A DNA stretch of 38,816 bases from Rhodospirillales bacterium (GCA_028291405.1 JAQGID010000243.1:1-38816), one strand, 5' to 3'; shown: positions 10,576 through 22,660, numbered from the stretch's first letter. Notes: generated by a model not told the origin, from the letters alone. A program made the numbers and translations.

Positions 10576-11297
10576 ATCGTTCCGGTACCATCATTCGCGT
10601 TCCGGCGACGACGCTCGCGCGGCCCCCGCCCTGTCTCTGTTTCCGTCGGCTCCCGAAACCCGGAAAGCCGCGCCGCTTCGCCCATCAGGGCGCGGCCGAT
10701 GCGGCCACGACCGATCACGGCGTGCACGACATGCTCGCGCCCGAAGGCGGCAGCCAACTCGGCTGCGGTCAGCAGATCGACCAGCGGTAGGTCGGGGGCG
10801 CAGGCGCGGATCTTTTCCCGCCCGTCCTCGCCGCCGTCCGACGCCGCCAGCAACACCGCCGCCTCGCCTTCGCGCAATGCCTTGCGCACCTTCTCGAAGC
10901 CGGCGACTGCCAACCCGCTCCGCCGCGCGAAGCCGATCAGGTCGCAACAGCGTTCCCGGAGGAGGCGCTCCACCCGTTCCGCGAGGTCGCTCGGCACCGT
11001 CACCGATGCCCGCGCCGCCCGCCCGAACAGCCGCTTCGCGACCGCCAGCTCTATTATATCCCGCCGCGCCGTCAACCACAAACCCCGACCCGGCAACCGC
11101 ACCGCAACATCGGGGACGATCGTGCCGTCCGGCCCGACGACGAACCGCAGCAACTCGGTCTTCGGCCGCACCGCGCCGGTCGCGAAGCAGCGCCGCAACG
11201 GCTCGGCGAGGGCCTCGTCTTCCGGCACCTCCAGCGACGCGGCCGACGCCAGATCGAGCGGCTCGTCCGGGATGCCCGCGGTCGCGGTCTCCGACGT
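10572..11297 (-). CDS. ylxR: YlxR (DUF448) RNA-binding protein fused to an L7Ae-like domain
   Basis: The first half is a YlxR domain, [19 protein letters not shown] followed by [14 protein letters not shown]. The second half looks like an L7Ae-type fold ([21 protein letters not shown] and later [16 protein letters not shown]). The place between nusA and infB is the standard one. YlxR proteins bind RNA or modulate RNase P in some bacteria; the role here is inferred. The start is uncertain because no ATG, and no well-placed GTG or TTG, exists. The frame opens after the nusA stop with ACG at 11297 (reading [13 protein letters not shown]), 8 bases after GGGGAG. A GTG at 11228 is the other option, but GGAG touches it directly. 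The stop overlaps the infB ATG. Confidence 0.85.
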   Translation of the reverse strand, partial: TSETATAGIPDEPLDLASAASLEVPEDEALAEPLRRCFATGAVRPKTELLRFVVGPDGTIVPDVAVRLPGRGLWLTARRDIIELAVAKRLFGRAARASVTVPSDLAERVERLLRERCCDLIGFARRSGLAVAGFEKVRKALREGEAAVLLAASDGGEDGREKIRACAPDLPLVDLLTAAELAAAFGREHVVHAVIGRGRIGRALMGEAARLSGFREPTETETGRGPRERRRRNANDGTGTI

Positions 11298-11302
11298 GGC
11301 TC

Positions 11303-12847
<1,545 letters not shown>

Positions 12848-12904
12848 GGTCGGTTTTCTCGTAAGCGTTGCAAGGCGGCCCGCAGGCGCGCCGGGAAAGT
12901 TTCG

Positions 12905-13438
12905 TCAGTTCGGTTGCTGCATCTTAGCCGCCGCCGCGAGCAGCTCGTCGGTCAGCAGCAGCTTCGCCGCGACGATGTCCACGAAGGGCAGCGTCACCTC
13001 GGCATCGGGCAGGGCGAGGCGGACGTCGTCGCCGCTCAGCCCCAGCACGCGGCCGCGAAAGCGCTTGCGGCCGTCGATCATCCGGCCGACCTCGATCTTC
13101 GCCTCGTAGCCGGCAAAGCGGACGAAATCCTCGCGGCTGATGAGCGGCCGGTCGATCCCCGGCGAGCTGACCTCGAGCTGGTATTCCGTCGGGATCGGAT
13201 CGGCGACGTCGAGCAGGGCCGAGATCGAGTGGCTGATCTCGGCGCAATCGTCGACGGTCATCGGCGCGTCGTCGCGGCGCTCGGCCATGACCTGCAGGGT
13301 CGGGCGGCGGCCGCCGGTGAAGGCGACGCGCACGAGGCGGTAGCCCATCGCGTCGAGCGACGGCGATATCATCGTCGTGATCTCATTCGTATCGAGCAAA
13401 GGTACCTTCCGCGATTCACCGACGACGGCATCGGCCAT
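12905..13438 (-). CDS. rimP: Ribosome maturation factor RimP
   Basis: RimP is needed for 30S assembly. The product has the two-domain RimP pattern: MISPSLDAMGYRLVRVAF, VDDCAEISHSISALLDV, YQLEVSSPGIDRPL (the family hallmark), then a C-terminal SH3-like part RGRVLGLSGDDVRLAL. Taken from ATG 13438 it has 177 residues, but that ATG has no ribosome site. A TTG at 13399 has GGAAGG 5 bases upstream and would fit the family start equally well. It is the first gene of the operon and has a structured leader (13439-13560). Confidence 0.95.
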   Translation of the reverse strand: MADAVVGESRKVPLLDTNEITTMISPSLDAMGYRLVRVAFTGGRRPTLQVMAERRDDAPMTVDDCAEISHSISALLDVADPIPTEYQLEVSSPGIDRPLISREDFVRFAGYEAKIEVGRMIDGRKRFRGRVLGLSGDDVRLALPDAEVTLPFVDIVAAKLLLTDELLAAAAKMQQPN

Positions 13439-13462
13439 GAAACTAAAGAGCAGGATTTGCCC

Positions 13463-13491
13463 TCGGGCCTAAAAATGATCGGGCCTAAAAA
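13463..13491 (-). repeat. 13-bp direct repeat in the rimP leader
   Basis: TCGGGCCTAAAAA occurs at 13463-13475 and again at 13479-13491, separated by TGA. On the transcript strand each copy reads TTTTTAGGCCCGA. The first transcribed copy forms the U-tract of the hairpin at 13496-13515. Confidence 0.8.
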
Positions 13492-13515
13492 CAAACGGTG
13501 GGCTCTCGCCCACCG
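13485..13515 (-). terminator. Intrinsic terminator/attenuator in the rimP leader
   Basis: A perfect 8-bp stem CGGTGGGC/GCCCACCG (13496-13503 with 13508-13515, 4-base loop GAGA on the RNA) is followed by TTTGTTTTTAGG on the minus strand. It can end metK-trmB transcripts. Because it also lies downstream of the likely rimP promoter, it can attenuate the rimP-nusA-infB operon. Confidence 0.75.
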
Positions 13516-13564
13516 GTGTACTTTCGCCGGACCGTAACGACGATCCGTATGGGACTTTCGCGGC

Positions 13565-13592
13565 AATATAGTCAAATCCGCCGACGCTGCAA
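13565..13592 (-). promoter_or_regulatory. Likely promoter of the rimP-nusA-infB operon
   Basis: On the minus strand TTGCAG (13592-13587) is followed after 16 bases by TATATT (13570-13565). Transcription would begin near 13558, giving a leader of about 120 bases that contains the hairpin and the 13-bp direct repeat. Confidence 0.5.
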
Positions 13593-13597
13593 GCAGA

Positions 13598-14323
13598 TCA
13601 ACTCCGAAAGACGCGCGGACGGCGGGAAAGGCGCAGGAAATAAGGCCGGCGTCCGGCAGCGATCGCCTTGGCCTCGTAGCGGGTCGGCGGCCAATCCGGC
13701 GGTCTTTCACGCCAGTCGGCTGGACCTTCGGCGAGCCAGGCGAAGTCGGAATGCACCGTCACCACGGCGAGCATCCACTCGAGATAGGAGAGATCGTCGG
13801 TCCCGATACGCAGCTCGGCGCCGTCCTTCATGAGGCGGGCGAGCGTATCGAGCGTCTCGGTCGAGACGATGCGCCGCTTATGATGGCGCATCTTCGGCCA
13901 GGGATCGGGAAACAGGATGAAGGCGCGGCCGACGCTCGCCGCCGGCAGGGCGGCGAGCAGGAGGCGGGCGTCGTCCGACAGGATCCGGATGTTGGTCAGC
14001 GCGAGGCGCTGCATCTCGGTCAGAAGCTTGACGATGCCGTTCTCGAAGACCTCGCAGCCGAGCATCCCGATGTCGCGATGCGCCGCCGCCTGGGCCGCGA
14101 GATGCTCGCCGCCGCCGAAGCCGATCTCGACCCAGATGTCAGTAACCGGCTTGTCGAAAATCGCTGCGGGATCGAGCATCCCGCTCTCCGGCAGCGCCAG
14201 CGAGACGCGCGGCAGTAAATCGTCGACCAGGCCGCGTTGCCCGGTGCGCAACGGCCGCCCGCGCCGGCGGCCGTACAGCAACCGCTTGCGCTCGGGCGGC
14301 GCAACCGGCTGCTGCGTCGCCAT
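13598..14323 (-). CDS. trmB: tRNA (guanine-46-N7)-methyltransferase
   Basis: TrmB methylates G46 in the tRNA variable loop using S-adenosylmethionine. The 241-residue product has the SAM-binding WVEIGFGGGEHL, the family motif FPDPWPKMRHHKRRIV, and a C-terminal GTDDLSYLEWML. The ATG at 14323 lies 5 bases after the metK stop, so the enzyme making SAM and a SAM user share an operon. The frame stays open upstream inside metK, but those codons are not TrmB. Confidence 0.96.
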   Translation of the reverse strand: MATQQPVAPPERKRLLYGRRRGRPLRTGQRGLVDDLLPRVSLALPESGMLDPAAIFDKPVTDIWVEIGFGGGEHLAAQAAAHRDIGMLGCEVFENGIVKLLTEMQRLALTNIRILSDDARLLLAALPAASVGRAFILFPDPWPKMRHHKRRIVSTETLDTLARLMKDGAELRIGTDDLSYLEWMLAVVTVHSDFAWLAEGPADWRERPPDWPPTRYEAKAIAAGRRPYFLRLSRRPRVFRS

Positions 14324-14328
14324 CTGGA

Positions 14329-15495
14329 TCAGAAAGCGCTTTTCAGCTTGTCGACGAGGTCGAGACGCTCCCACGAGAAGCCGCCGTCGGCCTCGGGCTC
14401 GCGCCCGAAATGGCCGTAGGACGAGGTCCGCTCGTAGATCGGCTTGTTGAGGCCGAGATGCGTGCGGATGCCGCGCGGCGAGAGGTCCATCAGCTGCTGC
14501 AGCACGTCCGTCAGCTTGTCCTCGTCGACGTGGCCGGTGCCGGCCGTGTCGATATAGACCGACAGCGGCCGCGCGACGCCGATCGCGTAGGAGAGCTGCA
14601 ACGTGCAGCGCTCGGCGAGGCCGGCGCCGACGACGTTCTTGGCGAGGTAGCGCGCCGCATAGGCCGCCGAGCGGTCGACCTTCGTCGGGTCCTTGCCCGA
14701 GAACGCGCCGCCGCCGTGCGGCGCCGCGCCGCCGTAAGTGTCGACGATGATCTTGCGGCCCGTCAGCCCGCTGTCGCCGTCCGGACCGCCGACCACGAAA
14801 CGCCCCGTCGGGTTGACGTAGAAATGCGCCTCGTCGCACATCCAGCCCGCCGGCAGGATCTTCATGACATGCGGCCGGACGATCTCGCGGACCTCCTCCT
14901 GGTCGATCGAGCCGTCATGCTGCGTCGAGACGACGACCGAGGTCGCCCGCACCGGCTTGCCGTTCTCGTACTGCAGGCTGATCTGGCTCTTGGCGTCGGG
15001 GCCAAGCAGCGGCGCCGCGCCGGAGTGGCGGGCATCGGCCATCGCCTTCAGGATGGCGTGCGAATAATGGATCGGCGCCGGCATCAGCACCGCGGTCTCG
15101 GTGCAGGCATAGCCGAACATGATGCCCTGGTCGCCGGCGCCCTCGTCCTTGTTGCCGCTGGCATCGACGCCCTGCGCGATGTCCGCCGACTGCGAGTGGA
15201 TCAGGCACTCGACCTGCGCGGTCTTCCAGTGGAAGCCGTCCTGCTCGTAGCCGATCGCCTTGATCGCCTGGCGCGCCTTCTCGATCAGCATGTCGTTGGT
15301 CACCGACTTCGGACCGCGGACCTCGCCCGCCAGCACCACCCGGTTCGTCGTGCACAGCGTCTCGCAGGCGACGCGCGCCTGCGGCTCCGCCGCCAGAAAC
15401 GTATCGACCACAGCATCCGAAATGCGGTCGCAAACCTTGTCCGGATGACCCTCGCTGACAGACTCGCTGGCGAATATGTAGTTGCGCTTGGACAC
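14329..15495 (-). CDS. metK: S-adenosylmethionine synthetase
   Basis: MetK makes SAM from methionine and ATP. The 388-residue product shows [11 protein letters not shown] (GHPDK 16-20), the [12 protein letters not shown] nucleotide loop, and [23 protein letters not shown] use the GTG at 15495 ([11 protein letters not shown]): it matches the family start and has AAAGGA 6 bases upstream. The in-frame ATG at 15510 and the earlier one at 15552 lack ribosome sites. It is co-transcribed with trmB and preceded by the praR-like gene. I did not recognise a SAM riboswitch in the leader. Confidence 0.97.
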   Translation of the reverse strand: MSKRNYIFASESVSEGHPDKVCDRISDAVVDTFLAAEPQARVACETLCTTNRVVLAGEVRGPKSVTNDMLIEKARQAIKAIGYEQDGFHWKTAQVECLIHSQSADIAQGVDASGNKDEGAGDQGIMFGYACTETAVLMPAPIHYSHAILKAMADARHSGAAPLLGPDAKSQISLQYENGKPVRATSVVVSTQHDGSIDQEEVREIVRPHVMKILPAGWMCDEAHFYVNPTGRFVVGGPDGDSGLTGRKIIVDTYGGAAPHGGGAFSGKDPTKVDRSAAYAARYLAKNVVGAGLAERCTLQLSYAIGVARPLSVYIDTAGTGHVDEDKLTDVLQQLMDLSPRGIRTHLGLNKPIYERTSSYGHFGREPEADGGFSWERLDLVDKLKSAF

Positions 15496-15621
15496 TGTCG
15501 ATCCTTTCATGCCGGGCGGGAACAAGGCACGCCGCACCCGCACAAGCGGCACCGGCGCAAAGCATCTCGGAAGATGCCGCGACTTGTTGCAATCTTGAGT
15601 TAGGGCGTCAAGCGTTTTCCT

Positions 15622-15638
15622 GCCGCCGTTGCGGCGGC
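15622..15638. other. GC hairpin between praR-like gene and metK
   Basis: GCCGCCG/CGGCGGC arms with a 3-base loop lie 26 bases past the praR-like stop. There is no T-run on either side, so it could be a Rho-type or structural element; a function is not clear. The rest of the 168-base gap (15496-15663) shows no gene. Confidence 0.4.
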
Positions 15639-15663
15639 GAGGGCGCCGCAGGCCGTGCTGAAA

Positions 15664-16110
15664 TCAGCTCGGCTCGTTCGATTTGCCGAGCGCCTTGGCG
15701 AGCTCGAACAGACGCCGGCGGATCTGCGGGTCGGCAATCTTGTAGTAGGCGCGGACCAGCTCGAGCGTCTCGCGCTTCAACATCGGATCGCTCTCGTAGG
15801 ACGCCTCGGGCTCCGCGAGTCCCTGGCCCCGGTCGGCCGACGGCGCCGGCATGTCGTCGAAAAAAAAGGCGATCGGCACCTCGAGGACGCGGCTCAGATC
15901 ATACAACCGCGAGGCGCCGACCCGATTCGCGCCGCGCTCGTATTTCTGGACTTGCTGGAAGGTGAGACCGATCGCTTCCCCGAGCTTTTCCTGGCTCATG
16001 CCGAGCAACGTCCGACGCAGCCTGACGCGCCCACCGACATAGATATCCGTTGGATTGGGTCCGTCGGTCTTCTGGCGGCGTCGCCGCAGGCGCGGGGGGA
16101 TTTCAACCAT
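15664..16110 (-). CDS. XRE-family regulator, PraR/PhrR-like
   Basis: A 148-residue DNA-binding protein with a single helix-turn-helix (about 26-80): VGGRVRLRRTLLGMSQEKLG, TFQQVQKYERG and NRVGASRLYDLSRVLEVP. This near-invariant block is typical of the alphaproteobacterial PraR/PhrR group, regulators of quorum sensing, surface attachment and storage metabolism in rhizobia. The C-terminal third (90-148) is acidic and then helical. It sits between lnt and metK, a place I recall as common for this family. A perfect 7-bp inverted repeat directly upstream of the ATG suggests autoregulation. The regulon cannot be told from this window. Confidence 0.88.
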   Translation of the reverse strand: MVEIPPRLRRRRQKTDGPNPTDIYVGGRVRLRRTLLGMSQEKLGEAIGLTFQQVQKYERGANRVGASRLYDLSRVLEVPIAFFFDDMPAPSADRGQGLAEPEASYESDPMLKRETLELVRAYYKIADPQIRRRLFELAKALGKSNEPS

Positions 16111-16125
16111 TAGAAATTGACCTCG

Positions 16126-16170
16126 ATTAAAGACAAGTTCCCTTTAATAGTAGAGATATCGTTCGGTCAA
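16126..16170 (-). promoter_or_regulatory. Promoter and candidate operator of the praR-like gene
   Basis: A perfect inverted repeat ATTAAAG-N9-CTTTAAT (16126-16132 and 16142-16148) lies 16 bases upstream of the start codon. On the minus strand TTGACC (16170-16165) and TATTAA (16149-16144) form a possible promoter, though the 15-base spacing is short. The repeat overlaps the -10 and start site, a position suited to repression. Confidence 0.45.
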
Positions 16171-16197
16171 CCGCCATTGGCGCCAACCCCTTGGATA

Positions 16198-16221
16198 TTT
16201 AAAAAACAAATGATATTATCA
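16198..16221 (-). terminator. Weak AT-rich terminator after lnt
   Basis: TGATA-A-TATCA overlaps the lnt stop and is followed on the minus strand by TTTGTTTTTTAAA. The stem is short (5 bp) and AT-rich, but the T-run is good. Confidence 0.35.
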
Positions 16222-17836
16222 ATTGTCGCGCCGCAACCAACTGTATCGGAGGAGCGGCACGCCGCAGGCGACAAGCATAAGCAGTAGAATCCAGTCCCCG
16301 ATACTACCGTACACTGTACTATGCGGCAACGACGCGGGCAATTCCGCGTCGAGCACGCCGATGTCGTCGAGCGCCAGCCGCTTCACCACCCGGCCGTAAG
16401 GGTCGACGACCCCGGAGATTCCATTATTCGCCGAGCGGACCATCGACATCCCCTGCTCGACGGCGCGCACCCGCGCCATCGCGAAATGCTGGAAAGGCCC
16501 GGAGCTGAAGCCGAACCACGCATCGTTCGTGACGTTGAGCAGCCAGGCGGGCCGATGCGCCGTGTCCAGCGTCCCTTCGGGGAAGATATCCTCGTAGCAG
16601 ATCGACGGGCCGACCGGCGGCAGGCCGGGCAGGTCGAGCGTCCGCGGCCCCGGACCCGAGCTGAGGTCGATGCTGCCCGCGGTGATCTTGGGCAGCGGCA
16701 GGATCGATCGCAGCGGCACGTATTCGCCGAAGGGCACGAGGTGAACCTTGTCATAGGCGCCGACGATCGCGCCGCCGCGGTCGACCGCGACGAGGCTGTT
16801 CCAGATATGGACCGGCTGCTCGGGCAGCGGCTCGGTGCGCAGCGTGCCGGTCAGGACGAGGCCGCCGCGCGGCGCGATGGCGGCGATCGCCGCAAGATGC
16901 GTCGGATCGCGGTTCAGGAAGTAGGTGGCGGCCGCTTCCGGCCAGATGATCGTCGTGATCGCCTCGGCTCCCGGCGAGGTCGAGAGCGCCAGGAGACGTT
17001 GGAAATTGCCTTCGCGCGCCGCCGGATCCCATTTCAGGCTTTGGACGATCGACGGCTGGACGAGCCGGAGATGGATGTTCGGGACGACGGCGCCGTTATC
17101 GCCCCGGAGGTGCGCTGCCCCGGCGACGGCCAGCAGCACGACGAGCCCCAGCGCCGCGCCGGCCGGCGCAAGGCGCCGCCAAGGGCGCGCCGCGCCGAGC
17201 ACGATCTCGCCGAGGCTCGACGGCAGCGCAGCGATGAGAACGGTCAGAAGGCTCAGGCCGTAGATGCCGGTGACGGAGGCGGTTTGCAGCACCGTCCCGG
17301 CGCCGGGAAAGCCGCCGGACCAGGCGTAGCCGACGAGGTTCCACGGAAAGCCGGTGAGGATATGGCCGCGCACCCATTCCGCGACGGTCCAGACGAGCGC
17401 CAGGGCGAAGGCGCGGCCGACTCCTTTCGCGCCGATCCAGTGGTAGGCGAGAAGCGCCAGACCGCCGAGGATCGCGAGCGCGGCCGGCAGCGCCAGCACC
17501 GCGAAGGGCAGCAGCCACCAGAAGGAGGCGATGTCGGTGAAGAGCGAGATCGCGATCCAGTAGAGGCCGGCGAGGAAGAAGCCGAATGCGAAGCTCCAGC
17601 CGAGGGCGAAGAACTCGCGCGGCCGGTGACACCCGTCGGCAAGCCAGATCAGGCCGCTGAACGAGACGATTAGCGTCGGCACGATATCGACGGGCGGCAA
17701 GGCGGCGGCGGCAAGCACGCCGAGGAAAAATCCGATCCCGTAGCGGCGCCAGCCGGTCAGATCGCCGCTCCAGCCGGCGAGGCGCTGCATCCAGTCGAGG
17801 CCGAAGGCGGCGTGGAAACGCAAGGCGATCCGCGAT

Positions 17837-17844
<8 letters not shown>
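16219..17844 (-). CDS. lnt: Apolipoprotein N-acyltransferase
   Basis: Lnt adds the third acyl chain to lipoproteins in the inner membrane. The first 230 or so residues form several hydrophobic membrane spans (GIGFFLGVLAAAALPP, FALGWSFAFGFFLAGLYW and others). Then comes a nitrilase-type domain with the catalytic triad: Glu in IIWPEAA, Lys in YDKVHLVPFGEYVP, and Cys in GPSICYEDIFPEG. A final span lies near the C-terminus. Length is 541 residues from ATG 17844; a GTG at 17853 is an alternative. The start overlaps the end of ybeX by 8 bases, the same neighbour as in E. coli. Confidence 0.96.
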
Positions 17845-18743
<899 letters not shown>

Positions 18744-18751
<8 letters not shown>

Positions 18752-19310
18752 GGATCGTCTCCGCGGCGGCATCGCTCTGGCCGTCCAGCTCGCGATAGGG
18801 ATCGGCGATGCCGATCCCGGCAAGCACGTCGCGTTCCAGCCTCTCCATCCGCTCGGCCGCTTCCGGGGCCTCGTGATCGAAGCCGACGAGGTGCAGCACC
18901 CCGTGCACGACGAGATGCGCGAGATGGTCGCCGATCTGCTTTCTCTGCTCGGCCGCCTCACGGGCGATCGTCTCATAGGCGAGGATGACGTCGCCGAGCG
19001 GCAGCGCCGCGCCGGCGGGCGGCGCGGGCACGACGGCGGCGAAATCCTGCGCCGGGAACGACAGGACGTTGGTGGGAGAATCCTTGTCCCGCCAGTGATG
19101 ATTGAGCTGGCGCAGCAGCACGTCGTCGCCGAGCACGATGCTGATCTCGCTATCGCCGAGCGTCGCGGCCGCCGCGTCGAGCGCCGCCAGCGCCGCGCCG
19201 TGGCAGATCGCCGGCGCGTCGCCGAGCGCTTGCCACGCCTCGCTTGGCTCGGCGACGTCGATCGTCACCGTGCGTTGCCGCGAGGGGCGGCGGGTCGCTG
19301 GCGCGGTCAC
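18744..19310 (-). CDS. ybeY: Endoribonuclease YbeY
   Basis: YbeY is a zinc-dependent RNase for 16S rRNA 3'-end maturation and ribosome quality control. The metal motif H-x3-H-x5-H is present as H136, H140 and H146 (HGVLHLVGFDH). Upstream are NHHWRDKDSPTNVLSFP and LGDVILAYETI. The length of 188 residues includes an N-terminal extension and a 30-residue tail compared with E. coli. The GTG start at 19310 overlaps the ybeZ stop in GTGA. Confidence 0.96.
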
Positions 19311-20326
19311 GAGTGATCCCCCGCGGATCCGTCGCCGCGCCGGCTGCGGTCGCGCCGCTCGTAGGCCTGGACGATGCGGGCGACGAGCGGGTGGCGCACG
19401 ACGTCGCCCTCGCCGAACTCGACGATCCCGATCTCGGGAACGTCGCGCAGCGTATCGAGCGCGTCCTGCAGCCCGGAGCGCGTGCCGCGCGGCAGATCGA
19501 TTTGCGAGAGGTCGCCGGTCACCACCATCCTGGCGTTCTCGCCAAGCCGCGTCAGGAACATCTTCATCTGGACCGGTGTCGTATTCTGCGCCTCATCGAG
19601 GATGACATGGGCATTCGCGAGCGTCCTGCCACGCATAAAAGCCAGCGGCGCGACCTCGATCTCGCCGCCGGCCAGCCGCTTCTCGATCTGCTCGGCCGGG
19701 AGCATGTCGTAAAGCGCATCATAGAGCGGACGCAGGTAAGGGTCGACCTTCTCGCGCAGATCGCCGGGCAGGAAGCCGAGCCGCTCCCCCGCCTCGACGG
19801 CAGGACGCGACAGGATGATGCGCTCGACCGCGCCGCTCATCAGATTGTCGACCGCCGCCGCGACCGCGAGATAGGTCTTGCCGGTGCCCGCCGGTCCCAG
19901 GCCGAAGACCAGCTCGCGCTCGCGCAATGCACGGATATAGGCGGCCTGCGCCGCCGAGCGCGCCGTGATGCGCCGCTTGCGCGTCTGAATCGCGGCGCCC
20001 TCGTTCCACACCGGCTCGGCGGCGTCGCCGGCGTTCTCGGTCGCGAGCCGCAGCGCGGCGTCGACCGCCGGCGGGTCGACCTCCAGCCCCTGGTCGAGCC
20101 GATCGTACAGCGAGGTCAGCGCGGAGCAGGCAACCTCGGCGGCGGCCGCCGGGCCCGAGATCGCCAGCCGGTTGCCGCGCGACACCACCGAAACGCCGAG
20201 CTGGCGCTCGATCTGACCGAGGTGCTGATCGCGGTCGCCGTAGAGCAGCGGCAGCAGGCGATTCTCCTTGAAATGCATTTGCACCCGGCCCTGTCCCGCC
20301 GGCGCGCGGTCGCGTGACGTCGTCAC
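19307..20326 (-). CDS. ybeZ: PhoH-family ATPase (YbeZ)
   Basis: A PhoH-like P-loop NTPase linked to RNA metabolism with YbeY. Walker A is GPAGTGKT (144-151), Walker B is HVILDEAQNTTP, and an N-terminal KH-like segment covers about 20-60 (LGVSVVSRGNRLAISGP). I start at GTG 20326, 5 bases after the miaB stop (339 residues). ATG 20278 (MHFKENRLLP) is possible but would cut close to the conserved region. The order miaB-ybeZ-ybeY-ybeX-lnt is kept as in E. coli. Confidence 0.94.
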   Translation of the reverse strand: MTTSRDRAPAGQGRVQMHFKENRLLPLLYGDRDQHLGQIERQLGVSVVSRGNRLAISGPAAAAEVACSALTSLYDRLDQGLEVDPPAVDAALRLATENAGDAAEPVWNEGAAIQTRKRRITARSAAQAAYIRALRERELVFGLGPAGTGKTYLAVAAAVDNLMSGAVERIILSRPAVEAGERLGFLPGDLREKVDPYLRPLYDALYDMLPAEQIEKRLAGGEIEVAPLAFMRGRTLANAHVILDEAQNTTPVQMKMFLTRLGENARMVVTGDLSQIDLPRGTRSGLQDALDTLRDVPEIGIVEFGEGDVVRHPLVARIVQAYERRDRSRRGDGSAGDHS

Positions 20327-20331
20327 CGGGC

Positions 20332-21759
20332 TCAAGCGACGACCGCCGCGGCGAGCGCCTCGCCGAGGCCGTCGAGCGAGCCGGTCAGGCTGTTGCCGCG
20401 CAGGCCGACGAGGCGCACCGGCTGAAGCGAGCCGATCAGCCGATCCGGCGCATCGACATGCACTGGCTGGAGGTAGGGCGTGCGGCCGACGAGCTGACCG
20501 GGATGACGTCCGGCACGCTCGAGCAGCACCGGCAGGGTTCGCCCGACGCTCGCCAGGTTGAACGCGTTCTGCCGCTGCAGCAAGAGATCCTGCAGTATTG
20601 CGAGACGCGACGACTTGACGTCCTCCGGCACCTGCGTTGTCAGCGCAGCGGCCGGCGTTCCCGGACGCGGGCTGTACTTGAACGAGAAGGCCTGCGAGAA
20701 GCCGATCTCGCGGACCAGCTCCAGCGTCGCGGCGAAATCCTCGTCGCTTTCGCCGGGAAATCCGACGATGAAATCCGACGAGAACATCATATCGGGACGC
20801 GCATTGCGCAGGCGGTCGATCAGCCGGCGATACGATGCGGCGGTATGCTTGCGGTTCATCGCCGCCAGCATGCGATCCGAGCCGGATTGCACGGGGAGAT
20901 GCAGGAACGGCATCAGCGCCGGGACGTCGCGATGCGCCGCGATCAGCGCGTCGTCGACGTCGCCCGGATGCGACGTCGTATAGCGCAGCCGCGCCACGCC
21001 GGGAATTTCGGCGAGGGCGCGGATCAGCCGGCCGAGGCCCCATTCGCCGCCCGCCCGCTCAGCGGCCGGCGCCGCGCCGTGATAGGCGTTGACGTTCTGC
21101 CCGAGCAGGGTGATCTCGCGCGTGCCGGCCCTGGCGAGACCGCGCGCCTCGTCGATCACGTCCTGCACCGAGCGGGAGTATTCGGCGCCTCGCGTATAGG
21201 GCACGACGCAGAAGGTGCAGAACTTGTCGCAACCCTCCTGCACCGAGAGGAACGCCGAGACGCCAGCGGCCGCGACCGCCGGCAGGTGATCGAATTTCGG
21301 CTCGGCTGGAAAATCGGTGTCGAGCACGCCGCCCGTCGCGCCGGCGGCATGCTGCCGCGTCGCGAGGGCGATCATCTCGGGCAGGCGATGATAGCTCTGC
21401 GGGCCGAAGACGATGTCGACATAGGGCGCGCGGCGGATGATCTCGCTGCCCTCGGCCTGACCGACGCAGCCGCCGACCGCCAGCATCATCGCGCCGCCAT
21501 CCGCCTCGCGCTCGTCTTTCAGGGCGCGCAGCCGGCCGAGCTCGGAATAGATCTTCTCGGCCGCCTTCTCGCGGATATGGCAGGTGTTGAGGATCACCAT
21601 GTCGGCGCCCTCGGGTCGATCGGCGAGCGCGTAGCCGAGTGGCGCCAGGAGGTCGGCCATCCGTCCGGAGTCGTAGACGTTCATCTGGCAGCCGTAAGTC
21701 TTGATGAAGAGCCGCTTCGTCACGCCTTGATCCCGCTCGTTGCCGTCCTGCCAGCTCAT
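20332..21759 (-). CDS. miaB: tRNA-2-methylthio-N6-dimethylallyladenosine synthase
   Basis: MiaB is a radical-SAM methylthiotransferase acting on i6A37 of tRNA. The 475-residue product has the N-terminal UPF0004 domain with cluster cysteines C24 (YGCQMN), C60 (NTCHIRE) and C98 (GGCVGQ). The radical-SAM motif C177-x3-C181-x2-C184 (CDKFCTFC) follows, with a C-terminal TRAM domain (about 405-460). The ATG at 21759 has GAGG 5 bases upstream; GTG 21723 would lose only the first 12 residues. It starts 7 bases after plsC. Confidence 0.96.
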   Translation of the reverse strand: MSWQDGNERDQGVTKRLFIKTYGCQMNVYDSGRMADLLAPLGYALADRPEGADMVILNTCHIREKAAEKIYSELGRLRALKDEREADGGAMMLAVGGCVGQAEGSEIIRRAPYVDIVFGPQSYHRLPEMIALATRQHAAGATGGVLDTDFPAEPKFDHLPAVAAAGVSAFLSVQEGCDKFCTFCVVPYTRGAEYSRSVQDVIDEARGLARAGTREITLLGQNVNAYHGAAPAAERAGGEWGLGRLIRALAEIPGVARLRYTTSHPGDVDDALIAAHRDVPALMPFLHLPVQSGSDRMLAAMNRKHTAASYRRLIDRLRNARPDMMFSSDFIVGFPGESDEDFAATLELVREIGFSQAFSFKYSPRPGTPAAALTTQVPEDVKSSRLAILQDLLLQRQNAFNLASVGRTLPVLLERAGRHPGQLVGRTPYLQPVHVDAPDRLIGSLQPVRLVGLRGNSLTGSLDGLGEALAAAVVA

Positions 21760-21766
21760 CTCCGCC

Positions 21767-22642
21767 TCATGCCTCCGCCGAAGCGACCGGCAAATCCGCC
21801 GCTGCGCCCAGCGCCGGCCGCGTCTCCGTCGCCGCCGCTGCGGACAGCGGCAACTCGGGCATGGGCTCGCGTCCCGACAATGCCGATGCGACGCCGCGCG
21901 AGACGATGCGGTGGCAGGCCTCGCACAGCGCCTTGCGCGACGGATAGGCGCCGGCAGCAATCGGCGGGTGGAACTCGACGCTGACCGTGATCGTGCCGAG
22001 GCCGAGCAGGGCCCAGAGGTGAGACGCCATCTCCATGTCGCCGTACCAGGCGATCCACGGGCGGTAGAAGCGTCCCATCGGCAAGCCGTTCAGCTTCGTA
22101 TAGGCGATCGACACGGGCTGCAGCACGATCGGGCGATCGCCCGAATTCATCTCGGCGACGCCGAAGAGCGCGCTCTTGAACGGCAGGACCCGCATGCCGT
22201 CGCTGCTCGTGCCCTCGGGAAACAGCACGAGATCGTCGCCGGCGGCGAGCCGGCGCGCGATCTGCGAGCCCTGGACCTTCGCCTTCGGCGCGCGACGGTC
22301 GACGAAGACGGTGCGCTGCAGTCGGGCGAGCGTGCCGAACAGCGGCCATCGCGCGACCTCCGCCTTGGCGATGAACGAGGTCTTGAGCAGCCCGCCGAGG
22401 ATCGTGATGTCGAGGTAGGAGGTGTGGTTGACGACGAAGAGCGCGGGATGGCGGTCGCTGACTGCGCCCTTGACCTCGACGCGGAAGCCGAGAATCCGCC
22501 AGCACATCCGATGATAGGCGCGCGGCAGCGACGCAGCGAGCGGCGAGCCGATCGCCACGAGCAGCGCCTGCACCGGCATGAGCGACAGGGTGAGGCTCAG
22601 GTAGAGAAGGATGCGGAAAAGCCGCAACAGCGAGGCGGCCAT
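21767..22642 (-). CDS. plsC: 1-acyl-sn-glycerol-3-phosphate acyltransferase
   Basis: PlsC makes phosphatidic acid at the inner membrane. The 291-residue product has a hydrophobic N-terminal anchor ([20 protein letters not shown]), the NH-x4-D motif NHTSYLD (H73, D78) and the FPEGTSSDG motif (141-149). The C-terminal 40 residues are Ala-rich and variable. It lies between fur and miaB. The 71-base gap to fur is filled by a 17-bp tandem repeat. Confidence 0.93.
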   Translation of the reverse strand: MAASLLRLFRILLYLSLTLSLMPVQALLVAIGSPLAASLPRAYHRMCWRILGFRVEVKGAVSDRHPALFVVNHTSYLDITILGGLLKTSFIAKAEVARWPLFGTLARLQRTVFVDRRAPKAKVQGSQIARRLAAGDDLVLFPEGTSSDGMRVLPFKSALFGVAEMNSGDRPIVLQPVSIAYTKLNGLPMGRFYRPWIAWYGDMEMASHLWALLGLGTITVSVEFHPPIAAGAYPSRKALCEACHRIVSRGVASALSGREPMPELPLSAAAATETRPALGAAADLPVASAEA

Positions 22643-22660
22643 CGCGGCTCAGCCCAATCT

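Noticed and set aside
15496-15663. A possible SAM or SAM/SAH riboswitch in the metK leader
   Set aside because: I could not find the conserved cores of the alphaproteobacterial SAM-II or SAM/SAH types; only a GC hairpin and a short CTTGA/TCAAG pairing are present. A covariance-model search would decide.
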